NCBI GenBank assembly: GCA_021800445.1
Contig: JAJYYZ010000008.1
Span: 1 to 59,281, forward strand
Source of the DNA: a bacterium
Lineage (GTDB): Bacteria; Thermotogota; Thermotogae; Mesoaciditogales; Mesoaciditogaceae
DNA: 59,281 nucleotides
Direction: 5' to 3'
Positions 34,008 to 44,648 of this stretch are shown in pieces (position 1 is the first letter of the stretch; the number at the start of each line of letters is the position of its first letter). The position numbers and the translations under genes were made by a program. Below the pieces are notes generated by a model. It saw only the letters and a list, made by a program, of their open reading frames with translations, had not been told where the DNA came from and did not search any database.

Positions 34008-34114
34008 ACGGACGGAGGCGGAGAGCATGATGCCGCGAGGTGGCCTCCGCAGCAAAGCGAGGACCAGACACCGAAGGGCGAATGCTGGAGCCGCTGGACA
34101 AAGGCAACATATAG
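34008..34114 (+). ncRNA. Stand-alone IscB omega-RNA/HEARO-like element
   Basis: Second near-full copy of the element at 28430. Outer stem CGGAGGC (34013-34019) / GCCTCCG (34043-34049), then GCAAAGCGAGGACCAGACACC, CCGAAGGG and the CCAG...CTGG closure. The 5' flank GCGTTGAAAAAGACGGA matches the copy at the left window edge but differs from that at 28430. No nuclease ORF follows; AACATATAG ends the conserved part. Confidence 0.6.
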
Positions 34115-34173
34115 AAAAAAGATTAGAGAAACAGTGACGAGTGATCAGTAACAAGTAAGCAGTCAAAGACAAA

Positions 34174-34208
34174 AGGCGATTCCAGTTCTTCGACTGGAAT
34201 GACAACCA
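34174..34208 (+). repeat. REP-like hairpin
   Basis: GGCGATTCCAGTTCTTCGACTGGAATGAC: perfect 8-bp arms ATTCCAGT/ACTGGAAT around TCTTCG. A diverged copy lies near 25100 on the other strand. Confidence 0.6.
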
Positions 34209-34275
34209 GCGGAGAGCATCCTGTTCTGTGCTCATAGTAAATAAGCATTCGACTTTTAAAGTGAGTTAAGTATAG

Positions 34276-34281
34276 TATAAT
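34276..34281 (+). promoter_or_regulatory. Possible -10 of metG
   Basis: TATAAT about 50 bases before metG; -35 (CTTTTA) is poor. Confidence 0.35.
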
Positions 34282-34331
34282 ATTATATGGGTAAAGCAAA
34301 AAATGCCGATTTGAATTAAGAGGTGAAAGAT

Positions 34332-36227
34332 TTGTCAAAAACTTTTTACGTAACAACACCGATATATTACGTGAATTCCGATCCGCACATAGGCTCTGCT
34401 TACACGACAATCGTTGCGGATGTTGTTGCGCGTTACAAACGCATGATGGGTTATGATACTTTTTTTCTTACGGGTACAGATGAGCATGGTCAAAAAATAC
34501 TGAGGGCTGCAAAAGAGAAAGGATTAGAGCCACAGGAATTCGTGGACGATCTTGCCGCCAAATTCGTCAAATTGTGGAAAAAACTTGACATATCAAACGA
34601 TCTTTTCATAAGAACGACCGATGACTATCATGTCAAAACCGTTCAATCGTTTTTCCAAAAAATTTACGACAACGAAGATATATACCTTGGAAAATACGAA
34701 GGATGGTATTGTGTTCACGATGAAACTTTCTGGACTGAAAAGGATATGGGACCTGATAAATTATGTCCCGTTTGTCACAGGCCTTTAGAGCACGTTGAGG
34801 AAGAAAATTACTTTTTTAAACTTTCGAAGTATACCAAGCCTTTACTTGAATATTTCAAAACGCATTCGGATTTCGTTGAACCTGATTTCAGAAGAAACGA
34901 GATGATGAAAATTCTCGAAGGAGGACTTGACGATATAAGCGTGTCGAGAACTTCTTTCAATTGGGGCATATCTTTGCCGTTTGATCCAAAGCATGTCATC
35001 TATGTATGGTTCGATGCTTTAATAAATTACATCTCCGCGATCGGATATGACAGAGACGATGAGATGTTCAACAAATACTGGCCTGCCGATGTGCATTTCG
35101 TTGGAAAGGAGATAAATCGCTTTCATTCTTTGATATGGCCGGCCATGCTCATGAGCGCGGGACTGCCTTTGCCCAAAAAGATTTTCGCTCACGGATGGCT
35201 TACCGTCAACGGTGAGAAAATTTCGAAATCGAAGGGCAACGCTGTCGATCCGAGGATACTTGTCGACGCTTACGGATTGGACGCCGTAAAATATTATCTT
35301 CTGAGAGATATATCATTTGGAAATGATGGTGATTTTTCCGAAGATAATCTCATCGTCAGGATAAACGCCGATCTTGCCAACGATCTTGGAAACCTTGTTC
35401 ACAGGACACTTTCGATGGTAAACCAGAATTTTTCCGAACTGCCTTCTCCAAAAGTTGAAAGCGCAGTTGACGAAGATTTAAAAAATTTACTTTTAAAGAC
35501 CATAGACGATTATTTTAAATACATGGAAAAATTCAAATTCACCGAATCTTTAACGCAGATATGGGATTTGATTAAATTTTCAAACAAATATGTGGATCTT
35601 ACGGAACCATGGCTACTTGCAAAAGATCCATCCAAGCACGAAAGACTCGAGACGGTACTTTACAATCTCGTTGATGTGATGAGAAATGTATCTATAATGC
35701 TTTCTCCAATAATGGTAAAAACGGCACAAAATCTTTCAAACAAGATAAATCAAAAAATAGACGTGAATCTTTTGGGATGGCACAAAACCGTTTCGGGGGT
35801 AAAAACAGAAGTTGGAGATCCTCTGTTTCCGAGAATAGACACGACGATATGGAAAAAGGTGATAAAAATGGTGGAAACAAATGAACAGGTCTCTGACAAG
35901 AAGTCAGAGATAACGATAGAAGATTTCGCAAAACTTGATCTAAGAGTTGCGAGAATAAAACAGGCCGAAAGGGTTCCGAAATCCGATAAACTCGTCAGAT
36001 TGTTGCTTGACATAGCGGGCGAAGAAAGACAAATAGTTGCGGGAATAGGTGCGGTTTATGCGCCTGAATCTTTGATCGGCAGAGAGGTAATAGTAATTTA
36101 CAACCTCAAGCCTGCCAAGTTGATGGGAATAGATTCAAACGGAATGCTTTTGGCCGCCAAAGACGGTGGAAAATTAAGGATTCTTACGGTTGACGGTTTT
36201 GTTGAAACCGGCGCCAAAATTTCTTGA
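34332..36227 (+). CDS. metG: Methionyl-tRNA synthetase
   Basis: 631 residues. Class I synthetase: HIGH-type [13 protein letters not shown] at the N-terminus, CPVCHRP zinc knuckle, [12 protein letters not shown], and [12 protein letters not shown] as KMSKS. Residues about 530-631 form the C-terminal tRNA-binding OB domain ([22 protein letters not shown]), as in dimeric MetRS. TTG at 34332 was chosen since GAGGTG is 6 bases ahead; the GTG in that site is the alternative. gyrA follows after 7 bases. Confidence 0.95.
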   Translation: MSKTFYVTTPIYYVNSDPHIGSAYTTIVADVVARYKRMMGYDTFFLTGTDEHGQKILRAAKEKGLEPQEFVDDLAAKFVKLWKKLDISNDLFIRTTDDYHVKTVQSFFQKIYDNEDIYLGKYEGWYCVHDETFWTEKDMGPDKLCPVCHRPLEHVEEENYFFKLSKYTKPLLEYFKTHSDFVEPDFRRNEMMKILEGGLDDISVSRTSFNWGISLPFDPKHVIYVWFDALINYISAIGYDRDDEMFNKYWPADVHFVGKEINRFHSLIWPAMLMSAGLPLPKKIFAHGWLTVNGEKISKSKGNAVDPRILVDAYGLDAVKYYLLRDISFGNDGDFSEDNLIVRINADLANDLGNLVHRTLSMVNQNFSELPSPKVESAVDEDLKNLLLKTIDDYFKYMEKFKFTESLTQIWDLIKFSNKYVDLTEPWLLAKDPSKHERLETVLYNLVDVMRNVSIMLSPIMVKTAQNLSNKINQKIDVNLLGWHKTVSGVKTEVGDPLFPRIDTTIWKKVIKMVETNEQVSDKKSEITIEDFAKLDLRVARIKQAERVPKSDKLVRLLLDIAGEERQIVAGIGAVYAPESLIGREVIVIYNLKPAKLMGIDSNGMLLAAKDGGKLRILTVDGFVETGAKIS

Positions 36228-36234
36228 GGTGTTG

Positions 36235-38667
36235 ATGATGGAGGAGATAAAAAGATCTATTTCGGAAGAACTCGTTGAATCTTACATGAATTACTCGATG
36301 AGTGTCATAATCGGAAGGGCAATTCCGGATGTAAGGGATGGGCTTAAACCCGTTCAACGCAGAATACTCTTTTCGATGAAAGAACTCAACCTCAAAAATA
36401 GCGGGCCGACGAAAAAGAGCGCAAGGATTGTCGGAGAGGTCATGGGCAAATACCATCCGCACGGAGATATGGCGATATACGATGCCATCGTTAGGCTTGC
36501 TCAAAATTTCACGATGAGATATCCCCTTGTCCAAGGGCAGGGCAACTTCGGATCTATAGACAGAGATCCTGCAGCGGCTTCGAGGTACACGGAGGCGAAG
36601 TTATCGAAATTGGCCGAAGAGATGTTAGAAGATATAGATGAAAATACGGTCGATATGGTTCCGAATTTCGATGAAACGCTCAATGAACCTGTTGTGATGC
36701 CGTCCAAAATACCGCAGTTGCTACTTAACGGTGCATCAGGCATAGCCGTGGGTATGGCGACATCCATTCCTCCGCACAATATAGGTGAACTTGCCGATCT
36801 TATGATAAAGTTCGTAGACGATCCACAGATGGACGATGAAAAAGTTGCCGGACTTTTAAAAGGACCCGATTTCCCAACCGGTGGCATCATCATGGATTCA
36901 GAATCTATAAAAAACATATACTTGACGGGACGTGGAAGTCTTATCGTAAGATCGAGGACGAGCATAGAAGAAATCAAAAACAAAAACAGAATAGTTGTTA
37001 CCGAAATACCTTACGGTGTTTCAAAGGCCGCTTTGATAGAAGAGATAGCCGATTACGCTAAAAACGCTAAAGAAACCTTAATTTCGGATATTCGAGATGA
37101 ATCAGACAAAGATGGTCTTAGAATCGTGATCGAAGTTTCAAGAAATGCCGATCCAAATATAGTCTTGAACAGGCTTTTAAAGCACACATCTCTTGAGACG
37201 CATTTTGCAGTTCACATGCTTGTCATAGATCATGGCAAGCCCAAACTCATGAATTTAAAACAAATCATAAAAGCCTTTGTAGATCACAGATATGAAGTCG
37301 TAAAAAGAAGAAGCCAATTCGAATTTGAAAGATTCTCAAAAAGGGCTCATGTCGTTGAAGGATTGATAAAAGCGTCGATGGCCATAGGTACGGTTGTCGA
37401 TATAGTTAAAAATGCCAAAGATCTCGGAGATGCCATCGATGGTCTTATGAAAGTACTCGCGGTTTCAAAAGAACAGGCTGAGGCCATAATGGACATGAAA
37501 CTTCAGAGGTTGACAACTCTTGAGCACCAAAAGTTAGACGAAGAATACAGAACACTCACGCAAGATATGTCAAAGTTAAGAGAACTTTTGGACGCAGACG
37601 AAAAGATCATGGAAGAGATAAAAAAAGAGACGCTGTACATAAAAGAGAAGTATGGCGATAAGAGAAGAAGCGAGATAGCCCAAAACACCGAGAACATAAA
37701 CATAGAAGATCTTATAACGGATGATGATATGGTGGTAACAATAACACGGAACGGATATGTTTCTTCGACAAAACTTGAAAATTACAAGATGCAGAACAGA
37801 GGCGGAAAGGGCAACATCTCAATGCGCACAAGAGAAGATGATTACATCGAACATGCCTTTGTGACGACGCGCTTAAGTTATACAGGCTTCATAACAAACC
37901 TTGGAAAGTTTTACTTCATGAAAAATTACAACTTTCAGGAAAGCGAAAAGGGCACAAAAGGTAAACTTATATTGAATTATTTCAACCTTCTGCCAAACGA
38001 AAAGGTGAAATCGATTATCTCGATAGGTCATAACCTTGACTCTTCAAAAGACCTTTGGATAGCCACTAAAAAAGGAAAGATAAAAAGAATGTCCCTTGGC
38101 AATTTCTCATTCAAGTTCAACGGTGTCAATGCCCTTAAACTCGAAGATGAAGATGAAGTTGTCGATACGACCTTGACCGATACAAAAGATAAAAACATCA
38201 TAGTGCTTTCAACGATGAAAGGTTTTGTGTCTTCTTTCAAAGACGAAGATGTAAGACAAATGGGAAAACTCGCCATGGGAATAAAAGGCATAAAACTTCA
38301 ACCCGGTGATGAAGTCGTTTCCATGATAGTGGTTAAAGAAAGTGAAATCGAAGACATTCAACTGCTTACCATAAGCGAAAAAGGTCTTGGTAAGAGAAGC
38401 CGTTTTTCCGATTACGCTGTACACAGGCGTGGAGCGCGCGGACTTAGAAATCTCAAACTTACCGGAAAAAACGGATTTGTCGTCGGAACCGTGAAAGTTG
38501 TGGAATCGGACGAAATAATAGCCGTTACCGCAAGTGGAAAAGCGATAAGATTTAAAGTCTCGGATCTTTCCATAACAAGCAGAAACACACAGGGATTCAG
38601 ATGCATCGATGTCGACGGAGATGACAAAGTCGTTACCTTTGCGCCGCTGAGAGGGATCGATTCTTGA
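36235..38667 (+). CDS. gyrA: DNA gyrase subunit A
   Basis: 810 residues. Breaks and rejoins DNA in the A2B2 gyrase. Motifs: [28 protein letters not shown]; the catalytic Tyr in [11 protein letters not shown]; and a C-terminal pinwheel with six-blade repeats. The sequence QNRGGKG near residue 535 matches the GyrA box, which separates gyrase from topoisomerase IV ParC. gyrB is not adjacent. Two consecutive ATG codons follow GAGGTG; the first is used here. truA overlaps the stop. Confidence 0.93.
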   Translation: MMEEIKRSISEELVESYMNYSMSVIIGRAIPDVRDGLKPVQRRILFSMKELNLKNSGPTKKSARIVGEVMGKYHPHGDMAIYDAIVRLAQNFTMRYPLVQGQGNFGSIDRDPAAASRYTEAKLSKLAEEMLEDIDENTVDMVPNFDETLNEPVVMPSKIPQLLLNGASGIAVGMATSIPPHNIGELADLMIKFVDDPQMDDEKVAGLLKGPDFPTGGIIMDSESIKNIYLTGRGSLIVRSRTSIEEIKNKNRIVVTEIPYGVSKAALIEEIADYAKNAKETLISDIRDESDKDGLRIVIEVSRNADPNIVLNRLLKHTSLETHFAVHMLVIDHGKPKLMNLKQIIKAFVDHRYEVVKRRSQFEFERFSKRAHVVEGLIKASMAIGTVVDIVKNAKDLGDAIDGLMKVLAVSKEQAEAIMDMKLQRLTTLEHQKLDEEYRTLTQDMSKLRELLDADEKIMEEIKKETLYIKEKYGDKRRSEIAQNTENINIEDLITDDDMVVTITRNGYVSSTKLENYKMQNRGGKGNISMRTREDDYIEHAFVTTRLSYTGFITNLGKFYFMKNYNFQESEKGTKGKLILNYFNLLPNEKVKSIISIGHNLDSSKDLWIATKKGKIKRMSLGNFSFKFNGVNALKLEDEDEVVDTTLTDTKDKNIIVLSTMKGFVSSFKDEDVRQMGKLAMGIKGIKLQPGDEVVSMIVVKESEIEDIQLLTISEKGLGKRSRFSDYAVHRRGARGLRNLKLTGKNGFVVGTVKVVESDEIIAVTASGKAIRFKVSDLSITSRNTQGFRCIDVDGDDKVVTFAPLRGIDS

Positions 38668-39434
38668 AAGTCGTTTGTGCCATAGCATACGATGGAACGA
38701 ATTTTCATGGTTCTCAGTTTCATCCTGTTGTAAGGACAGTTCAGGGAGAGTTCAACGCAGCGCTTGAAAAAATTTTAAAACAGCCTTTGAGAACGGATCT
38801 TGCCGGAAGAACAGATGCCGGAGTGCATGCAAATTACCAGGTTTGTTCATTCGATCTTACAAACAAAAGGATGAACGAAAAAAATTTCAAGGAAGCGTTT
38901 AATTCTTTACTGCCGAATGATATGCGCGTCATGAAAGTATGGTTTGAAGATGATTCCTTTAATCCGAGAAGTAATGCGACAAAAAGGATTTACCATTACT
39001 TCATATACAACGCTAAAGAAAGGAATGTGTTTTTAAGGGACCGTGTATGGTGGTTTCCGTACCGTTTGGATGTTGAGAAAATGAGAGAAGGGGCCAGATA
39101 CTTTGAAGGTACTCACGATTTTACTTCGTTTGCGTCTATGGACAAAGATGACGATCGAACTCCGGTAAGAACTATCTACAGGGTAAGGGTGCTGACATAT
39201 TCAAAATGCATGCTTTTGAGGTTTGAAGGTAAATCTTTTTTGCGCAGGATGGTGAGAAATATGGTCGGTACACTTGTCAAAGTCGGAACCGGTGATTGGA
39301 ATCCGGAAAAAATTCAAGAATTGTTAGAAATAAAGGATAGAACGAAGGCCGGCGCAACGGCTCCGTCTCAGGGTCTTTACCTTTATCGCGTTTGCTTTGA
39401 ACAAAAGATTGTCTATGAAGAAGAGAGTAGATGA
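38664..39434 (+). CDS. truA: tRNA pseudouridine38-40 synthase
   Basis: 256 residues. Modifies the anticodon arm of tRNAs. Catalytic Asp in [10 protein letters not shown] near residues 48-57; [10 protein letters not shown] at the start and [17 protein letters not shown] near the end are family blocks. TTG start overlapping the gyrA stop; its 3' end overlaps tlyA. Confidence 0.95.
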   Translation: MKVVCAIAYDGTNFHGSQFHPVVRTVQGEFNAALEKILKQPLRTDLAGRTDAGVHANYQVCSFDLTNKRMNEKNFKEAFNSLLPNDMRVMKVWFEDDSFNPRSNATKRIYHYFIYNAKERNVFLRDRVWWFPYRLDVEKMREGARYFEGTHDFTSFASMDKDDDRTPVRTIYRVRVLTYSKCMLLRFEGKSFLRRMVRNMVGTLVKVGTGDWNPEKIQELLEIKDRTKAGATAPSQGLYLYRVCFEQKIVYEEESR

Positions 39435-40185
39435 AGTGCTCGTTTCACGTGGTCTTTTCCCCTCTCGAAACAGGGCAAGAGAGGAAGTACTTTTTGGAAG
39501 GATAAAGGTAAATGGTAAAATGGTATCGAAGGCAGGAAAATTGATAGAAGAAAATTCAAAGATAGAGGTAGACGGCAAGACGTATGTTTCGCGCGGCTCT
39601 TACAAACTTTTGAAAGGTCTCGATGAATTCAAAATAGATCTGACGGGCAAGGTGTGTTGCGATCTTGGATCTTCAACAGGTGGTTTTACGCAGGTCATGA
39701 TCGAAAGAGGAGCGATACGTGTATACGCCATCGACGTCGGGTCGGGAGAATTAAAAATAAAAGATCCAAGAATTGTGCTTATGGAAAAGACCAACGCAAG
39801 GTTTTTGAAAAGACGTGATTTTGAACTTCCGATAAATTTCGTATCGTGCGATCTTTCTTTTATATCTTTAAAACATATATTGCCGGTGATAAATGAAATT
39901 TTGGATGAATGCGGAATTTCAGTGTGCCTTGTGAAACCTCAATTTGAGACCGGCGCAAGGGTAAAAAGCGGAATCGTAAGGTCAAAGCACACTCATGTTG
40001 AAATTTTGAAAGAGATGTTGCGTTTCGCTCAAAGTGAAGGGTTCAAAATTGGGGGTTTGACCTTTTCACCCATAAAGGGGGGAAGTGGAAACATAGAGTT
40101 TTTGATGGAATTGAACAAAAATTTTACCGGTTCTTTTGACGTTGAGCGCGTCGTGAATTCGGCATGGATTGAACTGGAGGGATGA
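39415..40185 (+). CDS. tlyA: TlyA-family rRNA 2'-O-methyltransferase
   Basis: 256 residues. N-terminal S4 domain ([21 protein letters not shown]) and an FtsJ-like SAM domain (CDLGSSTGGFTQVMIERGA, VSCDLSFISLKHILP, VKPQFETG). The Lys-Asp-Lys-Glu type active site of FtsJ enzymes is partly visible (D in DLSFIS, K in LVKPQFE). ATG 39415 is used; upstream in-frame TTGs lie deeper inside truA and no ribosome site decides. Confidence 0.9.
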   Translation: MKKRVDEVLVSRGLFPSRNRAREEVLFGRIKVNGKMVSKAGKLIEENSKIEVDGKTYVSRGSYKLLKGLDEFKIDLTGKVCCDLGSSTGGFTQVMIERGAIRVYAIDVGSGELKIKDPRIVLMEKTNARFLKRRDFELPINFVSCDLSFISLKHILPVINEILDECGISVCLVKPQFETGARVKSGIVRSKHTHVEILKEMLRFAQSEGFKIGGLTFSPIKGGSGNIEFLMELNKNFTGSFDVERVVNSAWIELEG

Positions 40186-40186
40186 A

Positions 40187-42655
40187 ATGTCTATTGTCGA
40201 TAAAATATTCGATCCTAACAAGAGATTTTTAAAGAAGGCTGAAAGGATCGTTGAAGAGATAAATGAATTTGAAGAAAAGATGAAATCTCTTGTGAATTCG
40301 GATTTTCCCGCTAAAACATCCGAATTAAAAGACAGACTTGAAAAAGGAGAGACTTTAGACGACCTTTTGCCTGAAGCCTTTGCGCTTGCAAGAGAAGCAT
40401 CCAAGCGTGCGCTTGGGATGAGACCTTTTGATGTTCAGCTGATGGGAGCGCTGGCACTTCATGAAGGCAAGGTGGCTGAAATGAAGACCGGTGAAGGAAA
40501 AACCTTGGTCGCTGTTATGGCCGTCTACCTCAACGCTTTGGAAGGTAAGGGCGTGCACGTTGTAACCGTCAACGATTATCTTGCCAAAAGAGATGCCAAT
40601 TGGATGGGACCCGCTTACGAACTTTTAGGCTTGAAAGTTGGGTTCCTACAATCCGAAATGAATCAAGATGAAAGAAGATCCGCTTACAACTGCGACATAA
40701 CTTACGGGACTAACACGGAAATGGGATTTGACTATCTCAGAGACAACCTTGCCTACCTGCCGGAGCAAAGAGTTCAAAGAGGACACAATTACGCCATTGT
40801 CGATGAAGTTGACAGCATATTAATAGATGAGGCAAGAACTCCTTTGATAATCTCGGGACCGGCAGAAAATTCTTCAAGACTTTACAAACAATTCGCATCG
40901 CTTGCCAAAAAACTCAAAAAAGAAGAAGATTTCAAAATTGATGAAAAACAAAAGACGGTCTCTTTGAACGAAGAAGGAATAAAGAAAACGGAATCGATGC
41001 TCGGAGTTGAAAATCTTTACGATCCGGCAAATGTGGAATACAACTTTCACATGCTTAACGCTTTGAGGGCTTTACATCTCTACAAAAAAGACGTTGATTA
41101 CATCGTGAGGGGAAATGAAGTCGTCATAGTCGATGAATTCACCGGAAGAATTTTGGAAGGAAGAAGGTACAACGAAGGGCTTCATCAGGCCATTGAGGCA
41201 AAAGAAAACGTTCAGGTAAAAGAAGAATCCATCACTTACGCGACGATAACGCTTCAAAATTACTTTCTCATGTACAACAAAATTGCAGGTATGACCGGAA
41301 CCGCTTACACCGAACGGGAAGAATTCGATCAGATATACAGAATGAAAGTTGTCATGATACCGACAAACAAGCCCATGATAAGAAAAGACATGAACGATCT
41401 CATATACAGAACCGAAGTTGAAAAATATAACGCCATCGTTGAAGAAGTGGCGAAAAGACATGAAAAAGGTCAACCTGTCCTTATAGGCACGACGTCGATA
41501 GAAAAGAACGAAAAACTCAGCGCTTTGCTGAAACGTAAGGGTATACCGCATGAGATTTTAAACGCCAAAAACCATGAAAAAGAGGCCGAAATAATAGCCA
41601 AAGCCGGAGAAAAAAATGCCGTTACCGTTGCAACTAACATGGCAGGTCGAGGTGTTGACATAAAACTCGGTGAAGGCGTTGTACAACTGGGTGGTCTTTT
41701 CGTGCTTGGCACCGAAAGACATGAATCAAGGCGTATAGACAACCAACTAAGAGGCAGATCAGGCCGTCAGGGAGATCCGGGAGAATCAAGATTTTACCTT
41801 TCGACTGAAGATAATTTGCTTAGAATTTTCGGCGGAGACAAGATGAAATCTCTCATGAACACCCTGAAAATTGCCGAAGGAGAGCCTATCGAACATTCGA
41901 TGCTTTCCACTTTGATAGAACAGGCTCAAAAAAAGGTTGAAGGAATTCATTTTTCGATAAGAAAACATCTACTTGAACTCGATTCTGTGCTCGATAGACA
42001 AAGAAATGCCGTTTATTCACATAGAAATTGGCTTCTCGACGGCACAGATGTCGGAACACATCTCATGGAGATCTTCGAAGATGTCGTTGACAGAAGGATG
42101 GAAAATTACCTGCCCGGGAAAGATATAGATGCCTGGAATTGGGATACTCTCTCGAATGAATTGAAGATGATCTTTCCCTTCTTTTCTTTAGAGGGAAAGT
42201 CAAAAGAAGATCAGGAAGAATTCAAATCCCAGATCATGAAAGAGATAAAAGAAAATTACGATATGAAGGTTTCCGAAGTAGGCGAAGATCGTTTTCCGCA
42301 AATTCTCAAATACGTGATGTTAAAAGTCATAGATGAAAGATGGCGATTACACCTTCAAGAGGTAGACCTTTTGAAGGAATCGGTCAACCTTAGGGCTTAC
42401 GGTCAAAAAGATCCAGTCATTGAATTTAAGAGAGAAAGTTACGAACGATTTGAAGAAATGGTCGATGGAATGTACGACGATATATCAACGATAGTCTTCA
42501 GAATAGTCATGGTCGATGAGCAAAAAGAGAAGGAGCGGGCGAAAAAATCTTTCTCGGTTCTTCAAACCCAACATTCAGATTTCACACTGACAAATGGAAA
42601 GGAACAGGAAAAAGTCGATCAAGCAAAAAAGAAAAGAATGCGCGTTAAAAGATGA
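40187..42655 (+). CDS. secA: Preprotein translocase ATPase SecA
   Basis: 822 residues. Drives Sec export through SecYEG. Walker A MKTGEGKT near residue 100, Walker B VDEVDSILIDEARTPL, TNMAGRGVDIKL, GRSGRQGDPGESRFYLS. No C-terminal Cys-rich SecB/zinc tail; it ends in a basic KKKRMRVKR. The ATG with GGAGGG ahead was chosen. Between tlyA and prfB. Confidence 0.95.
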   Translation: MSIVDKIFDPNKRFLKKAERIVEEINEFEEKMKSLVNSDFPAKTSELKDRLEKGETLDDLLPEAFALAREASKRALGMRPFDVQLMGALALHEGKVAEMKTGEGKTLVAVMAVYLNALEGKGVHVVTVNDYLAKRDANWMGPAYELLGLKVGFLQSEMNQDERRSAYNCDITYGTNTEMGFDYLRDNLAYLPEQRVQRGHNYAIVDEVDSILIDEARTPLIISGPAENSSRLYKQFASLAKKLKKEEDFKIDEKQKTVSLNEEGIKKTESMLGVENLYDPANVEYNFHMLNALRALHLYKKDVDYIVRGNEVVIVDEFTGRILEGRRYNEGLHQAIEAKENVQVKEESITYATITLQNYFLMYNKIAGMTGTAYTEREEFDQIYRMKVVMIPTNKPMIRKDMNDLIYRTEVEKYNAIVEEVAKRHEKGQPVLIGTTSIEKNEKLSALLKRKGIPHEILNAKNHEKEAEIIAKAGEKNAVTVATNMAGRGVDIKLGEGVVQLGGLFVLGTERHESRRIDNQLRGRSGRQGDPGESRFYLSTEDNLLRIFGGDKMKSLMNTLKIAEGEPIEHSMLSTLIEQAQKKVEGIHFSIRKHLLELDSVLDRQRNAVYSHRNWLLDGTDVGTHLMEIFEDVVDRRMENYLPGKDIDAWNWDTLSNELKMIFPFFSLEGKSKEDQEEFKSQIMKEIKENYDMKVSEVGEDRFPQILKYVMLKVIDERWRLHLQEVDLLKESVNLRAYGQKDPVIEFKRESYERFEEMVDGMYDDISTIVFRIVMVDEQKEKERAKKSFSVLQTQHSDFTLTNGKEQEKVDQAKKKRMRVKR

Positions 42656-42664
42656 GGTGATTCG

Positions 42665-43777
42665 GTGATAAATTACGATCTAAAAGTTAAGATAGACGAC
42701 GTTGAAAAAAGATTCACAGAACTTTCCAAAGTATTCGATGATAAAAAGGTCAAAGCGGAGATAGAATCTCTTGAGGCCAAAACTTCCACGGATGATTTTT
42801 GGAATGATCCAAGGAAAGCCCAGGACATATTAAAACAACTGAAAGAATACAAGGAAAAATTTGAAATGTTCGAACAAATGAAGTCAAAGATGGAAGATAT
42901 GACGGTTGGCCTTGAACTTGCCGATGAAGATGAGGAATTTATCCAGCATCTCGAAGAGAGCGTCGATAGCGCAAAAGATGCCGTGGAAAAATTTGAACTC
43001 GTGATGATGCTTAACGGAAAGTTTGACGATTTGAATTGTTACCTTTCGATTCATCCCGGAGCCGGCGGAACGGAATCTCACGATTGGGCACAGATGCTTT
43101 TAAGAATGTACACAAGATGGGCAGAACGTAAAGGATTTGAAATCGAAGAAATAGATCTCCAGCCGGGAGAAGAGGCGGGCATAAACAGTGCGACGATAAT
43201 GATAAAAGGAGATTACGCTTACGGATTTTTGAAATACGAAAGGGGTGTTCACAGGCTTGTCAGAATATCCCCATTTGATGCTGCAAAAAGAAGACATACA
43301 TCTTTTGCCTCCATCAACGTTTTGCCGGAACTCAAAGAAGATGTTGAAGTTGAAATAAAAGACGAAGATTTAAGAATAGACACGTACAGAGCCTCTGGAG
43401 CCGGCGGACAGCACGTCAACAGAACTGATTCCGCGGTGAGAATAACTCACATTCCGAGCGGAATAGTGGTTGCATGTCAAAACGAAAGATCTCAATTTCA
43501 AAACAAAGATACCGCTATGAGAATTTTAAAGGCAAGGTTGTACCAAGTCGAACTCGAAAAAAGGCAGGCTGAATTGCAAAAGATTCAAGGTACTTTGAAA
43601 GAGATAAGTTGGGGAAGTCAAATAAGGTCTTACGTCTTTCAACCTTACACGATGGTCAAAGATCATCGCACCGATCATGAATCAGGGAATATTCAAGCGG
43701 TGATGGATGGAGAAATCGATGACTTTATTTACTCGGAACTCGTCTTCTTTGCTAAAATGGGTGTTGTTGATATTTGA
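42665..43777 (+). CDS. prfB: Peptide chain release factor 2
   Basis: 370 residues. Terminates at UGA and UAA. Tripeptide anticodon SPF in RISPFDAAKRRHTSF and catalytic GGQ in SGAGGQHVNRTDSAVRITH. The frame is continuous through the N-terminus: the programmed +1 frameshift site of many bacterial prfB genes is absent. GTG start with GAGGTG. Its 3' end overlaps the metallopeptidase-like gene. Confidence 0.95.
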   Translation: MINYDLKVKIDDVEKRFTELSKVFDDKKVKAEIESLEAKTSTDDFWNDPRKAQDILKQLKEYKEKFEMFEQMKSKMEDMTVGLELADEDEEFIQHLEESVDSAKDAVEKFELVMMLNGKFDDLNCYLSIHPGAGGTESHDWAQMLLRMYTRWAERKGFEIEEIDLQPGEEAGINSATIMIKGDYAYGFLKYERGVHRLVRISPFDAAKRRHTSFASINVLPELKEDVEVEIKDEDLRIDTYRASGAGGQHVNRTDSAVRITHIPSGIVVACQNERSQFQNKDTAMRILKARLYQVELEKRQAELQKIQGTLKEISWGSQIRSYVFQPYTMVKDHRTDHESGNIQAVMDGEIDDFIYSELVFFAKMGVVDI

Positions 43778-44648
43778 AGTTTTCGCATCGACGGGCTTTT
43801 CATCTGTTTACATCTTAAATCAATCGGGAAACAAGGAAATAACGGATCGGGTGAACGGATGGGACAATGAATTTTTGCCTTCACTTGAGAAAATGTGGGG
43901 GATCTACCCTCAAAAACCAATTTACATGATCATAACCAATGAGAATCTTGGTCTTGAGATGGGAAATGCCACAGATTATCCAACCTTCTTTCAGGTAACG
44001 GTTACCATGCGATACCCTCTGTCCGAAATCAAGGGTACCGTTGCTCACGAGTTAATGCACGTTTTTCAATTCTCATGGATGGAGAGATATGGTAAACAGA
44101 TGCCTTTATGGGTGATGGAAGGTCTTGCGACATGGTATGGCGGAGAAATGGGATTCTATCCTGCGTCTTTGAATTACAATCCCTTTCTTTTTCAATCCGT
44201 AAATCCGCTTGATTACGAAAATTATCCTTCTGACACGATAGATTTGCAGGAGTACTACGCTGAAGTTTACGCTCTTTTCCTTGAAATGAACAAAAAGATA
44301 AACTTTGAAAGCGCACTTCCCCAAATACTCGAAAGCGTGAGATTGAATTCAAACTGGAAAACGGCTTTTTCTGAATCTCTGGGAGAAAATTTTGACCTTT
44401 TTTATTCAAACTGGCGGAATTCAACTTTTCATTACCTTGTTTTTGATTTCATAGTCTTTTGGGGAATATGGATTTTTGTCCCGATCTTTTTGATTTACAT
44501 CTTTTTAAAAAATTTCTTCCACACAAACAGAGAAGAAAACGATGATGAGATAAAACGCCTCGAAGACATTTACGGAAAAGCGTATTGGTCTAACGAAGAA
44601 AAAGGAGAAACAGATGAAAAAAGTGATGGCGATAGCCGGACAAAATGA
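43707..44648 (+). CDS. Membrane-anchored zinc metallopeptidase-like protein (peptidase MA family)
   Basis: Up to 313 residues. A hydrophobic signal-like segment (LLKWVLLIFEVFASTGFSS), then a gluzincin-like domain with VAHELMHVFQF (HExxH) and MEGLATWYGG, the downstream Glu, followed by a C-terminal membrane helix (about 240-270) and a charged tail. Fits the peptidase MA-like class acting outside the membrane. The start is unsettled: ATG 43707 lies within prfB; TTG 43749 would also give a signal peptide. Overlaps the next gene by 35 bases. Confidence 0.75.
   Translation: MEKSMTLFTRNSSSLLKWVLLIFEVFASTGFSSVYILNQSGNKEITDRVNGWDNEFLPSLEKMWGIYPQKPIYMIITNENLGLEMGNATDYPTFFQVTVTMRYPLSEIKGTVAHELMHVFQFSWMERYGKQMPLWVMEGLATWYGGEMGFYPASLNYNPFLFQSVNPLDYENYPSDTIDLQEYYAEVYALFLEMNKKINFESALPQILESVRLNSNWKTAFSESLGENFDLFYSNWRNSTFHYLVFDFIVFWGIWIFVPIFLIYIFLKNFFHTNREENDDEIKRLEDIYGKAYWSNEEKGETDEKSDGDSRTK

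Noticed and set aside
33870-34220. CRISPR array
   Set aside because: Repeats are short, irregularly spaced, degenerate and of several kinds; there are no equal-length spacers and no cas genes.
36235-38667. ParC (topoisomerase IV) instead of GyrA
   Set aside because: A GyrA-box-like QNRGGKG and full pinwheel domain favour gyrase.
42665-42760. Programmed +1 frameshift in prfB
   Set aside because: The reading frame is continuous from GTG through the SPF and GGQ motifs with no in-frame UGA near codon 25.
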